A stretch of DNA of 13,326 nucleotides from DASWHD01 sp036393335 (GTDB lineage Bacteria > CG2-30-53-67 > CG2-30-70-394). The notes under the pieces are model-generated. The model saw nothing but the letters and a program-made list of their open reading frames with translations, ran no database searches and had not been told where the DNA came from. Below are positions 1 through 6,255 of this stretch, in pieces. The translations under genes and the position numbers were made by a program. Each line of letters opens with the position of its first letter. The stretch's first letter is position 1. The stretch covers positions 1 to 13,326 of the forward strand of contig DASWHD010000078.1 of the NCBI GenBank assembly GCA_036393335.1, written 5' to 3'.

Positions 1-252
1 GCGCTACTGCGCCACGGCGGGACGCTGATCATCAGTTGTCCGTATGCGTGGAACGACGCCATCACCGCACCGGCCGAGCAGTTCGATCCCGCCACGCTCC
101 TCGGGGCCTTGCAGGGCGAGCGCAACCGGCTGGAGCTGCCGTTGGACTACGGGGTGGAGGAGGTGCGGGACCCTCTGGAGTGGCGGGTCCGAGGCGGCGC
201 CCGCACAGTCCACGTCCACGACGGCCAGCTCGTGGTGGCGCGGAAGCGATGA
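1..252 (+). CDS. C-terminal part of a probable SAM-dependent methyltransferase (5' end outside window)
   Basis: An open frame runs from the first base of the window to TGA at 250-252 and gives 83 residues, so this is the 3' end of a longer gene. The visible chain starts with a Gly-Gly turn followed by a hydrophobic strand and a Ser-Cys-Pro-Tyr-Ala-Trp motif (residues 6-17). That pattern resembles the late strand and loop of class I methyltransferases, where a 'GG-hydrophobic-S-P-Y' stretch follows the SAM-binding core. It then has a helical segment and ends in a strand rich in Val and His before Arg-Lys-Arg. The SAM-binding motifs would lie upstream of the window, so the family call rests only on the C-terminus. 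Methyltransferases of the 4-mercaptohistidine type have a similar tail, but I cannot assign that function here. Codon use is typical of the rest of the window. Confidence 0.5.
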   Translation, partial: ALLRHGGTLIISCPYAWNDAITAPAEQFDPATLLGALQGERNRLELPLDYGVEEVRDPLEWRVRGGARTVHVHDGQLVVARKR

Positions 253-695
253 GGGCCCCCGCGGTTTGCTTGAGCTCGCCCGGCGAGCCGCGTTGATCTG
301 GAGCTCGACTCTCGCGGAGAGAGTAGCCGGCGCCCATTCCCCAGGTCCGCCGTGCCGGTCGAGTGGGGTGCGCCGGCGGGGTGTCGCGCCGGTCGTCAGC
401 GATTCGTGACGGCATCCACTCCAGACATCCCCGGTCGGCGCAACGGCACGTCTCGCCGTTACCAAATCTTCATACGGCCTTTATGCGCCCTTCATCCGCG
501 CCTTCTACGGTGACGTGCATAGGAGTGGCGCCGGCCGGGCCGACGTCACCGGTGATGGACGCAATCATGCGTCGACAGGAGTGACCCCCGTGGATGGATA
601 CCGGGCAGCGATCAGAGGCCCGCCTCGCGAGCGGCGACCACGATGGCATCGCTCGCTTCGATACGAGGGCAACCTGCACAACAAGGAGATGTGAA
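253..695. other. Intergenic region without a convincing gene
   Basis: About 440 nt separate the first gene from the beta-propeller gene. Open frames on both strands here have arginine- and proline-rich, low-complexity translations and no recognisable domain. Small dyads are present: CTCTC-gcg-GAGAG near 308-320 and the perfect palindrome TCACCGGTGA at 546-555. An AT-richer patch around 465-490 could hold a promoter for the downstream gene, but I see no clear -35/-10 pair. The segment near 255-350 gives an impression of a dispersed element (see findings), which the window alone cannot confirm. Confidence 0.5.
683..688 (+). promoter_or_regulatory. Ribosome binding site of the beta-propeller gene
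   Basis: AAGGAG stands 7 nt before the ATG at 696. It decides the start against the longer in-frame alternative at 594. Confidence 0.8.
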
Positions 696-1796
696 ATGAA
701 TCGCAAAACGTTCTTGGCAGTCGTCACCGCCGCGATGCTGGCGGCTCTGGCGGTTGGCGCGTTCGCCACCGATACACCCAAGGAGGACGTGGCGGGCGCC
801 GTCTACACGATGACCAACGCGGCCGACAACGCGGTGGTCATCTTCGACCGGGATGCGGATGGCCTCCTCACGGAGGTGGGCACGGTCGCGACCGAGGGAA
901 GCGGTTCCGGCGATGGGCTGGATCCGCTGGTCTCGCAGAAATCCTTGGTGCTCAGCGAGGATCACCAGTGGCTGCTGGCGGTCAACGCCGGGAGTGACGA
1001 GATCTCGGTCTTCCGGGTGCGGGATGACGGCCTCGAGCTCACCGACAAGGTAGGCTCCGGCGGCTCGTTTCCCGTCAGCCTGACCGTCGATCACGACCTG
1101 GTCTACGTCCTTAACTCGCGGGACCCGGCGAACATCACGGGGTTCTACTTGACCGACGGGGGCCGGTTGATGCCCATCGCGGACTCTACCCGCTCCCTGG
1201 GCAGCGGGGGCTTTCCCCAGGTGGGGTTCGACCCGTCCGGCACGAACCTCGTGGTCACGGATCGGATGGATCATGAGATTCTCGTCTACCCGGTGGGCCG
1301 GGGCGGACGACCGGCCATGGATCCCGTGACATCGCCAGCGAGCGGCCTCGGCCCCTTCTCGTTCATCTTCGATCGCCGCGGCCATCTGCTGGTGGCGGAA
1401 GCGGGGAGCGGGGCGGTGTCGTCCTATCGGATTCTGGGCGATGGGGCGTTGCAGGTGATCAGCGCCTCGGTGGCCAACGGCCAGACGGCGACGTGCTGGA
1501 TCGCCGGCAACCGACAGGGAGACGTGTTCACCGCCAACACCGGGAGTCAGGACATCTCCGCCTACCAGGTGGTGGCGAAGGACGGGAGCCTGGTGCTGGT
1601 CGATGACACGGCAGGCTTTGCCAATCGGCCCATCGATATGGCCACCACGGCGAACGGGCGGTTCCTCTACGCCCTCGACCCGGCCGACGGCGCGGTCCAC
1701 GGCTTCCGCATTGATCGCCATGACGGGTTGATCGAACTGGGCGCCGCTCCCGCCGCGGAGATCGCCATCTTCGCCCAAGGCGTCGCCGCCCGGTGA
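696..1796 (+). CDS. Secreted lactonase-type (6-phosphogluconolactonase-like) beta-propeller protein
   Basis: This 366-residue protein has an N-terminal signal peptide: Met-Asn-Arg-Lys, a hydrophobic core to about residue 21, and an Ala-Phe-Ala cleavage site ending at residue 24. It should therefore be exported to the periplasm. The mature part is a series of about seven blades with recurring units of the type 'LAVNAGSDEISVFRV', 'VYVLNSRD' and 'VFTANTGSQDISAYQV', as in the lactonase/YbhE beta-propeller family (PF10282-like). Some members hydrolyse lactones, and many have no known substrate, so catalysis is unproven. The start at 696 is chosen because AAGGAG lies 7 nt upstream (683-688) and the signal peptide begins there. 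A longer frame from 594 adds 34 residues without hydrophobic character. The gene seems to stand alone, with a palindromic repeat just after the stop. Confidence 0.82.
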   Translation: MNRKTFLAVVTAAMLAALAVGAFATDTPKEDVAGAVYTMTNAADNAVVIFDRDADGLLTEVGTVATEGSGSGDGLDPLVSQKSLVLSEDHQWLLAVNAGSDEISVFRVRDDGLELTDKVGSGGSFPVSLTVDHDLVYVLNSRDPANITGFYLTDGGRLMPIADSTRSLGSGGFPQVGFDPSGTNLVVTDRMDHEILVYPVGRGGRPAMDPVTSPASGLGPFSFIFDRRGHLLVAEAGSGAVSSYRILGDGALQVISASVANGQTATCWIAGNRQGDVFTANTGSQDISAYQVVAKDGSLVLVDDTAGFANRPIDMATTANGRFLYALDPADGAVHGFRIDRHDGLIELGAAPAAEIAIFAQGVAAR

Positions 1797-1813
1797 TGCG
1801 ATCGCAGTGCGAC

Positions 1814-1874
1814 GCGGGTGAGCCCGCCACTACACGAGACGCCTCGGCGCCGTGTAGGGCGGGCTCTGCCCGCC
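1814..1874. repeat. Compound REP-like palindrome downstream of the beta-propeller gene
   Basis: Two small hairpins face each other: GCGGG-tgag-CCCGC at 1814-1827 and GGCGGGC-tct-GCCCGCC at 1858-1874. The same bases can also form one long stem, because GAGCCCGCCACTACAC (1820-1835) is complementary to GTGTAGGGCGGGCTC (1852-1866) with one bulged A. The right part begins GTAGGGCGG, the same head as the repeat at 12155, which points to a dispersed family. There is no T-run after either stem, so a REP element with transcript-end or mRNA-stability function is more likely than a classical terminator. Confidence 0.65.
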
Positions 1875-1878
1875 GGCA

Positions 1879-2118
1879 GTGGTGCGCCTGAACCTACCTC
1901 CCGTACGAGCCGTCTCGGCCGCAGGCGCGAACCGCCGCTCCCCCTCCACGATCCCGTACCACGTCTCCGGTGCCCTGATGATCCGCATGGACGACGGCAC
2001 CGGGCTGGAGTGCCGGCCGGGCGACGTCCCCTCCGGTCATGACGCGTGGGTGGTCGGCGACGAGCCGGTGGTGGTCATCGACTGCCAGGGGAAGGTTGAT
2101 TACGCCAAGAGGCTGTAG
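1879..2118 (+). pseudogene. Decayed cupin-domain protein, N-terminal half missing
   Basis: From about residue 26 (position 1954) to the TAG at 2116-2118 the frame encodes the C-terminal half of a small cupin. It has Tyr-His-Val-Ser-Gly, then 'MIRMDDGT', a Cys-Arg-Pro-Gly-Asp turn, 'SGHDAWVVGDEP', a Val-Val strand, and an end in Asp-Tyr-Ala-Lys. Single-domain cupins of this type are usually about 110-125 residues, and the first metal-binding half is absent here. The preceding 25 residues are unlike a cupin and run back into the palindrome at 1814-1874. Compared with relatives as I recall them, three residues also seem to be missing between Gly-Asp-Val and Pro-Ser-Gly-His. The only starts are GTG codons at 1879/1882 with no ribosome binding site. 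I therefore treat it as a remnant; a short expressed protein is not excluded. Confidence 0.68.
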
Positions 2119-2395
2119 GCCCCACCTTGGCGGGGAGGGTGGTGTGCCGGGTGGTGATGAGCACCGCGCGCAGTGCCTCCCCCTGCGGCGGTCGAAGCCC
2201 GGCCACGACGGGAAGACGAGGGTCCGGTCCCATCACGGGGGATTCCAAGTGCCCAGCGCGCCTCCGCGCGAGGCTCGAAATGGAAGGAGTCCATTCCTGT
2301 GTGCCGGCATCCATCCGCGGCACAACAAGGACACGGAGAAACTCTGCCGCTTGGGGGCAGTGGCTTGGTGCAGGGGTCTGTAGTAGTGGTTCGCC

Positions 2396-2992
2396 ATGCA
2401 AGAGACGTCGCAGCACCGCTCCCAGTGGGAGTCGCACTATCAAAGGGGCGAGACCGGCTGGGATCGCGGGGGGGTGAGCCCGGCACTGGATCACTGGTTT
2501 GGCAACGGGAACGGGTACCCGCGCCGGGTCCTGGTGCCGGGGTGTGGGCGCGGGTACGAGGTGGCGGCCTTGGCGGCGCGGGGGTTCGAGGTCACCGCCG
2601 TTGACATCGCCCCCTCTGCGGTGCAGGCATTGCGTAACCTGCTCGATCGGGTCGGAGCGGATGCGCAGGTGGTCGAGGCAGACCTGCTTTGCTGGGATGC
2701 TCCAGCGCCGTTTGACGCGGTCTACGAGCAGACCTGCCTGTGTGCCCTGGATCCCGCCACGTGGCCGGCATACGCCGCCCGGCTACGGCGATGGTTGCGA
2801 TCCGGCGGTAGCCTCTTCGCTCAGTTCATGCAGACCGGTCGGGAAGGGGGGCCGCCGTTCCACTGCGACGTGGGCGCGATGCGAGGCTTGTTCGCCGCCC
2901 ATACCTGGACCTGGCTAGCGGACGAGCCAATGCGGATTGACCACCCCAACGGGCTTCACGAGCTCGGCTTTGAGCTGATACGGCACGGCTGA
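2396..2992 (+). CDS. Thiopurine S-methyltransferase (TPMT)-family SAM-dependent methyltransferase
   Basis: The 198-residue length fits the TPMT family (PF05724-like). The N-terminus has Trp-Glu-x-His-Tyr and 'GETGWDRG..SPAL', typical of the lid region in this family. SAM motif I is 'VLVPGCGRGYE' at about 45-55, followed by the acidic end of the next strand, 'VTAVDIAPSAV', with Asp70. A further acidic motif, 'EADLLCW', and 'FDAVYEQTCLCAL' at about 104-118 complete the Rossmann-type core. Bacterial members methylate thiol, selenium or tellurium compounds or other small electrophile-derived substrates; which one applies here cannot be read from the sequence. The start at 2396 lacks a good Shine-Dalgarno, but upstream codons show no family similarity. 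The gene is followed by 274 nt before the cold-shock gene and does not look like part of an operon. Confidence 0.83.
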   Translation: MQETSQHRSQWESHYQRGETGWDRGGVSPALDHWFGNGNGYPRRVLVPGCGRGYEVAALAARGFEVTAVDIAPSAVQALRNLLDRVGADAQVVEADLLCWDAPAPFDAVYEQTCLCALDPATWPAYAARLRRWLRSGGSLFAQFMQTGREGGPPFHCDVGAMRGLFAAHTWTWLADEPMRIDHPNGLHELGFELIRHG

Positions 2993-3266
2993 TTCAAGGG
3001 GTGTGTTGCCGCTGCGATTCACGAGGGAGGTTCAGTTTGACCAGGGAAACGCCTTCGACGACGCTTTTGTCGCTCGACGAGGGGTCGAGAAGAACACGCT
3101 GTGAGTCAGAATCTAGATTTGGGAGTGCCTCCTCAGCAGGCAGCCCTATTGTTTCGAGTGGCGTTGTGGCCACGCGACCCAGCGCGGGGGCGAGTCCGCG
3201 CGTGTCAGACAGTCGGCAGGTACGGATCCTCCGAACTCCGACGATGACGAACCAAGGAGCAGGAAG
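2993..3266 (+). promoter_or_regulatory. Probable promoter and 5' leader region of the cold-shock gene
   Basis: This 274-nt stretch holds no believable gene. It contains a perfect hairpin CTCGAC-gaggg-GTCGAG at 3073-3089 and a less GC-rich patch around 3100-3120. Cold-shock genes often have long structured leaders, so a leader here would be expected, but the transcription start is not identifiable by eye. The ribosome binding site AAGGAG is at 3254-3259, 7 nt before the ATG. Confidence 0.35.
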
Positions 3267-3476
3267 ATGCGTACCCGAGGAACAGTGAAGTGGTTCAACG
3301 ATCAGAAGGGCTTCGGCTTTATCACGCCGGAGGGCGAGGGCAAGGATTGCTTCGTCCACCACTCCGCCATCCAGGCGGAGGGGTTCCGGAGCCTGAGCGA
3401 GGGCGACCTCGTGGAGTTCGATGTGGTGGAGGGCCAGAAGGGCCCGGCCGCGGAGAACGTGACGCGAGTGTCCTAG
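3267..3476 (+). CDS. Cold-shock domain protein, CspA family
   Basis: This 69-residue protein is a single cold-shock domain of normal length. It starts with 'GTVKWFN', has the RNP1 motif Lys-Gly-Phe-Gly-Phe-Ile (14-19), and RNP2 'CFVHHSAI' (28-35), followed by 'GDLVEFDVVEG' and 'GPAAENV'. These aromatic residues bind single-stranded RNA or DNA, and the protein would act in the cytoplasm as an RNA chaperone. RNP2 has Cys and His where many relatives have Ile/Val and Phe/Thr, a common kind of variation. A strong ribosome binding site supports the start, and a perfect intrinsic terminator lies 24 nt after the stop, so it is a monocistronic gene. Whether it is cold-induced cannot be told from the sequence. 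Confidence 0.95.
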   Translation: MRTRGTVKWFNDQKGFGFITPEGEGKDCFVHHSAIQAEGFRSLSEGDLVEFDVVEGQKGPAAENVTRVS

Positions 3477-3500
3477 TCCTCAGGACCCCGTGGGTCTCAC

Positions 3501-3537
3501 GGGCTGTCCCGATCCGTCGGGACAGCCCTTTTTATTT
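3501..3537 (+). terminator. Rho-independent terminator of the cold-shock gene
   Basis: A perfect 12-bp stem (GGGCTGTCCCGA at 3501-3512 pairing with 3517-3528) with a TCCG tetraloop is followed by TTTTTATTT. A second hairpin, CCCGTG-ggtct-CACGGG (3487-3503), overlaps the first three bases of the terminator stem. Confidence 0.95.
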
Positions 3538-3655
3538 GGCCGTTTTCATCGTGAGAGCCCGGTCGACCACCGGCTGGACCCGCCAGCCAAGTGCACCCCG
3601 CCAGCGGCTCACCGCGCGACAAGATGGACGAGATGGGGCCCGCCGCCTCAAGAAA

Positions 3656-3700
3656 GAGGAAAGGGGGGCGCCTCTGCCCACGGCAGTGCCCCCCTTCCTC
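3656..3700 (-). terminator. Strong GC hairpin, likely terminator for the minus-strand gene pair
   Basis: GAGGAAAGGGGGGC (3656-3669) pairs with GCCCCCCTTCCTC (3688-3700) with one bulged A, and the loop itself folds as CTGCC-cac-GGCAG (3674-3686). Read on the minus strand, the stem leads into CTTTCCTCTTTCTTG, a pyrimidine-rich, partly T-rich tail. It lies downstream of the minus-strand genes that end at 3827, facing the cold-shock terminator. Confidence 0.55.
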
Positions 3701-3735
3701 GATGAGGGGGATCGTCCGGGTGGCCGCCGTGCCGT

Positions 3736-3768
3736 CCTCCCCCCGGAGGGAGGGGTCCGGGGGGAAGG
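3736..3768. repeat. Second GC-rich hairpin between convergent genes
   Basis: CCCCCCGGA (3739-3747) and TCCGGGGGG (3756-3764) form a perfect 9-bp stem around an 8-nt purine loop, extendable by CCT/AGG with a bulged A. It has no T-run on either side. It sits between the minus-strand stop codon at 3827 and the hairpin at 3656-3700 and may help stop or stabilise that transcript. Confidence 0.5.
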
Positions 3769-3826
3769 AGCTGCACACGACGGCCGCCACAGGCGTCCCC
3801 CTGTCCAACTCGCTCGAGCTTTGACG

Positions 3827-4060
3827 CTATGCGTGGATGTGCATGGGATGGGTGTGCTCGGCCAGATCGTGGTCCAGATCCTCGATCAGGCGGATGAGCG
3901 CCGCCCTTCTTGGTTCCCGCTCGTCCACCGGCAGGGCCTCCACCTCCGCCACCTCGCGGGTGAGGCGGTGCAGCCGCCTGCCGAACCCTTCCTTCTGGGT
4001 GGGCGGTAGCTGTTTGTACATCTCCGTCGCGAGCTCCAGCCGTTTCTTGATGGTTTCCAT
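3827..4060 (-). CDS. Small uncharacterised helical protein with histidine-rich C-terminus
   Basis: I do not recognise a family. The 77-residue protein is charged and predicted helical throughout ('METIKKRLELATEMYKQLPP', then a second helix near residues 24-42 and a third near 48-68), with no membrane segment or signal peptide. Its last ten residues, Glu-His-Thr-His-Pro-Met-His-Ile-His-Ala, carry four histidines and a methionine, a plausible metal-binding tail. The start at 4060 is chosen because GGAGG lies 5 nt upstream, while the longer frame to 4132 would run into the preceding gene. It follows the gene ending at 4119 after a 58-nt gap on the same strand, so the two are probably co-transcribed. 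Confidence 0.65.
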   Translation of the reverse strand: METIKKRLELATEMYKQLPPTQKEGFGRRLHRLTREVAEVEALPVDEREPRRAALIRLIEDLDHDLAEHTHPMHIHA

Positions 4061-4118
4061 GGTGACCTCCAGTGACGACCCCGGTGGGAAGATGTTCCTG
4101 TGGCGAGCACCGTTCCTG

Positions 4119-4688
4119 TCACATACCGTCAACGTCCTCCATCGCGATCAACTCTTCTTCGCGTCCCGGGAAGGGCGGCCACTCGCCGGTCACCCCCTCT
4201 TCCCGGTACCGCTCGATGCACTGCATCAGCCAGGCGGCGCCGTCGCGAATGGCACGCACCTCGTGCAACGCCTCGTTCAGGATCCGGCGGAACTCGGCGC
4301 GTGCGTACTGCACTTCCGGGTGGTCGCCGCCGAGCACCTTCTCGGCCGCCTGCACGATCTCCTCCGTTTCCAGGAGGCACTCCCCCGCCGCCTCAAACGA
4401 CCGGCCGTGCGCCAGGTGGCGGAACCGCCGCGCCATCACCCCCGCCTCGAGCAAGGCGATTTCGTGGTGCAGAGCACGCAACGCGGGACGTGCGTGCTCT
4501 TCTTTGTCCCACTTGTGGGGGGCGAGAAGCTGCTTTGCTTCCTCCCGCAGCCTCTCCAGCCGCGGCCTCTGATTCTCCGCCACCTTGCGTCCCAGGCGTT
4601 GGAGGCGGTCGGTGAAGTGCCCGAGCAACTCCACACTGTCGCCGTACACCTCGAAGACTCGATCCGTCCAGTCCCGTGGCCTCAGCAT
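4119..4688 (-). CDS. Uncharacterised helical protein, 189 residues
   Basis: I do not recognise a family. The protein is soluble and almost wholly helical by composition, rich in Glu, Arg, Ala and Leu, with several heptad-like stretches (about residues 12-55, 63-85, 95-118 and 125-160). It lacks a signal peptide and transmembrane segments. A single Trp-Pro-Pro-Phe-Pro turn breaks the helices near residue 174, before an acidic tail. The start at 4688 is supported by AAGGAG 8 nt upstream; the longer frame to 4784 adds an Arg/Pro-rich stretch with no ribosome binding site. It is the first gene of a two-gene minus-strand unit with the small His-tailed protein at 3827-4060. No obvious link to the glutaredoxin/MsrAB genes upstream beyond shared strand. 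Confidence 0.68.
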   Translation of the reverse strand: MLRPRDWTDRVFEVYGDSVELLGHFTDRLQRLGRKVAENQRPRLERLREEAKQLLAPHKWDKEEHARPALRALHHEIALLEAGVMARRFRHLAHGRSFEAAGECLLETEEIVQAAEKVLGGDHPEVQYARAEFRRILNEALHEVRAIRDGAAWLMQCIERYREEGVTGEWPPFPGREEELIAMEDVDGM

Positions 4689-4803
4689 GGCGTGATCTCC
4701 TTCCACCCCACAGGATACCCTACCCACGCCTCTGGTGCCGATCGGATGCCGAGGCGTTGCCCTTGCGGCGGGCCTCGCCGTCATAGGAAAGGCGGGGATG
4801 TCG

Positions 4804-5043
4804 CTATCCGATCCCCAGCACCCGGTCGATCTTCGCCTTATCGAATCCCTTGATCGTCTTCCCCTTGAGGATGATCACCGGGACCGCGGTCCCACCGGAC
4901 TTGCGCTGGCACTCCTCCAGGGCGCGTGGATCGCGGGTGATGTCCTTCTTTTTCACCGGGATGTCGAGCTTTTTCAGGTAGTTCTCCGCCTGGGTGCAGT
5001 ACCCACAGGTGGGGGTCGTGTACAGGGTGGCGTAGAGGCCCAT
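4804..5043 (-). CDS. Small glutaredoxin (NrdH/Grx-like thiol-disulfide oxidoreductase)
   Basis: This 79-residue protein is a minimal thioredoxin-fold glutaredoxin. The first strand leads to the redox motif Cys13-Gly-Tyr-Cys16, followed by a helix, 'DIPVKKKDITRDP', the cis-proline loop Gly-Thr-Ala-Val-Pro55, 'VIILKG' and the glutathione/cofactor-binding end 'IKGFDKAKID'. The family transfers electrons from glutathione or thioredoxin reductase to disulfides in the cytoplasm. There is no signal peptide. A third cysteine is present at 45. It starts 63 nt after the MsrAB stop on the same strand, which suggests co-transcription and a role as reductant for methionine sulfoxide reductase. No clear Shine-Dalgarno precedes its ATG, but no other in-frame start would keep the fold intact. 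Confidence 0.9.
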   Translation of the reverse strand: MGLYATLYTTPTCGYCTQAENYLKKLDIPVKKKDITRDPRALEECQRKSGGTAVPVIILKGKTIKGFDKAKIDRVLGIG

Positions 5044-5067
5044 GGTGAGTTCTGTGATTGAGGAGCG

Positions 5068-5100
5068 CCGGCCCGTGGTGTCCCATGGGCGGGCCGCCGG
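5068..5100 (-). promoter_or_regulatory. Hairpin between msrAB-type gene and glutaredoxin gene
   Basis: CCGGCCCG (5068-5075) pairs with CGGGCC-g-CCGG (5090-5100), a stem of about ten base pairs with one bulge, and the loop contains the palindrome CCCATGGG. No T-run follows on the minus strand, so it is more likely an mRNA-stability or translation-tuning structure than a terminator. It ends about 25 nt before the glutaredoxin ATG. Confidence 0.4.
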
Positions 5101-5106
5101 GGAACG

Positions 5107-6255
5107 TTATTCGAAGAGCTTCCGGTACTCGCCGTAGCCCTCCTTCTCCAGGTCCTCCTTGGGGATAAAACGCAGGGCGGCGGAGTTGATGCAGTAGCGC
5201 ATACCGGTGGGCTTCGGCCCGTCCGGAAAGACGTGGCCGAGATGGGAGTCGCCGTCCTTGCTGCGCACCTCGGTGCGCACCATGAAGAGCTTACGGTCTT
5301 GGTGCTCGACGACGTTGTCCTCGTCCAGGGGGCGGACGAAGCTTGGCCAGCCGGTGCCGGAGTCGAACTTGTCCGTCGAGCTGAACAGCGGCTCGCCGGA
5401 GACCACGTCGACGTAGATCCCCTCGTGCTTGTTGTCCCAGTACTCGTTGGCGAACGGCCGCTCCGTGCCCTCCTCCTGGGTGACGTGGTACTGCTCCGGC
5501 GTGAGCCGTTTGCGCAGCTCCGCATCGGACGGCTTGGCATAAGGCTGGGTCGCTGTGACGGTGTCGGTGCCCGCGGCGGGTGCATCGGTCCAGGTCTTTT
5601 CCAGGAACGCTTCCCGACCGGAGTAGTGATGGTAGGTCTTATACCGCGTGGGATTTTTCTTGTAGTAGTCCTGGTGGTAGTCCTCGGCGGGGTAGAAGAC
5701 CTGGGCTGGGAGGATCGCGGTCGCGATCGGCTTGTCGAACCGGCCGGACGCCTGGAGCTGTGCCTTGGACACTTCCGCCGCGGCCCGCTGGCCGTCGTCG
5801 TGGACGAAGATCGCGGTGTAGTATTGCTCCCCGCGATCGGCGAACTGCCCCCCGGCATCCGTGGGGTCGACCAGGTGCCAGTAGAGGTCGACGAGCTTGG
5901 CGTAGGAGACCTTCTGCGGGTCGAAGGTGATCTGCACCGCCTCCAGGTGGCCGGTCGCGCCGTTGCTCACCTCCTCGTAGGTCGGATTTTTTGTGTGACC
6001 GCCGGTGTAGCCGGCGACGACGGAGAGCACGCCGTCGAGTTGCTCGAAGGGCGCCTCCATGCACCAGAAACAGCCACCGGCGAAGGTGGCAAGCTCGTGT
6101 TTCACGTTGTCTCCTCCTGGGGAGTCGGCGGCGTCGGCCGGAGTTGGCGGGGAGTTGTCGCAGCCCGAGCCAATGATCAACAGCGCCGCGAGCCATCCGG
6201 CGAGTCGTCGGGTCGCCGATCGAGTGGCGGATGAGGTGGCCATGGTCCTTGTCAT
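5107..6255 (-). CDS. msrAB: Bifunctional peptide methionine sulfoxide reductase MsrA-MsrB, probable lipoprotein
   Basis: The 382-residue protein has three parts. Residues 1-32 form a signal peptide (Arg-rich start, hydrophobic Leu/Ile core) ending in Ile-Gly-Ser-Gly-Cys32, a lipobox-like site with an atypical Gly at -3. MsrA (about 52-212) has the catalytic 'GGCFWCMEAPFE' with Cys62 and Cys65, plus 'GYTGG' and 'YHQDYY'. MsrB (about 241-378) has 'GTGWPSF', 'DSHLGHVFPDG' and the catalytic 'RYCINSAALRF' with Cys355. Together they reduce both S- and R-epimers of methionine sulfoxide. The MsrB half lacks the zinc CxxC pairs and any second cysteine; the whole chain has only four cysteines. Starts at 6255 (GAGGGG 5 nt upstream) and 6243 are both possible. 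A glutaredoxin gene follows. Its lipid anchor or periplasmic location is inferred from the leader alone. Confidence 0.93.
   Translation of the reverse strand: MTRTMATSSATRSATRRLAGWLAALLIIGSGCDNSPPTPADAADSPGGDNVKHELATFAGGCFWCMEAPFEQLDGVLSVVAGYTGGHTKNPTYEEVSNGATGHLEAVQITFDPQKVSYAKLVDLYWHLVDPTDAGGQFADRGEQYYTAIFVHDDGQRAAAEVSKAQLQASGRFDKPIATAILPAQVFYPAEDYHQDYYKKNPTRYKTYHHYSGREAFLEKTWTDAPAAGTDTVTATQPYAKPSDAELRKRLTPEQYHVTQEEGTERPFANEYWDNKHEGIYVDVVSGEPLFSSTDKFDSGTGWPSFVRPLDEDNVVEHQDRKLFMVRTEVRSKDGDSHLGHVFPDGPKPTGMRYCINSAALRFIPKEDLEKEGYGEYRKLFE

Noticed and set aside
546..555. Palindrome TCACCGGTGA as an operator for the beta-propeller gene
   Set aside because: A single 10-bp palindrome in GC-rich DNA is not significant alone, and no second copy or promoter element was found next to it.
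612..1778. Long minus-strand open frame (388 codons) opposite the beta-propeller gene
   Set aside because: It is an antisense shadow of a GC-rich gene. The translation is Arg/Gly/His-rich with no domain, while the plus strand has a signal peptide, propeller blades and a ribosome binding site.
2075..2494. Minus-strand open frame across the cupin remnant and the TPMT start
   Set aside because: It has no recognisable domain, is Pro/Arg-rich, and overlaps two plus-strand reading frames with family similarity.
3001..3288. Plus-strand open frame upstream of and overlapping the cold-shock gene
   Set aside because: It is a Ser/Arg-rich translation with no domain or ribosome binding site, better explained as the leader region of the cold-shock gene.
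4750..4777. Inverted repeat CGAGGC / GCCTCG downstream of the glutaredoxin gene as a terminator
   Set aside because: The stem is only 6 bp with a 16-nt loop and no T-run on the minus strand; too weak to annotate.
3837..4853. Plus-strand open frame of 338 codons across the two small minus-strand genes
   Set aside because: The translation is low-complexity with no start signal, and it spans intergenic gaps. The minus strand has two frames with good ribosome binding sites.
5233..6234. Long plus-strand open frame (333 codons) opposite msrAB
   Set aside because: The minus strand clearly encodes MsrA and MsrB with catalytic motifs. The plus-strand translation is a Val/Gly/Leu-rich shadow.
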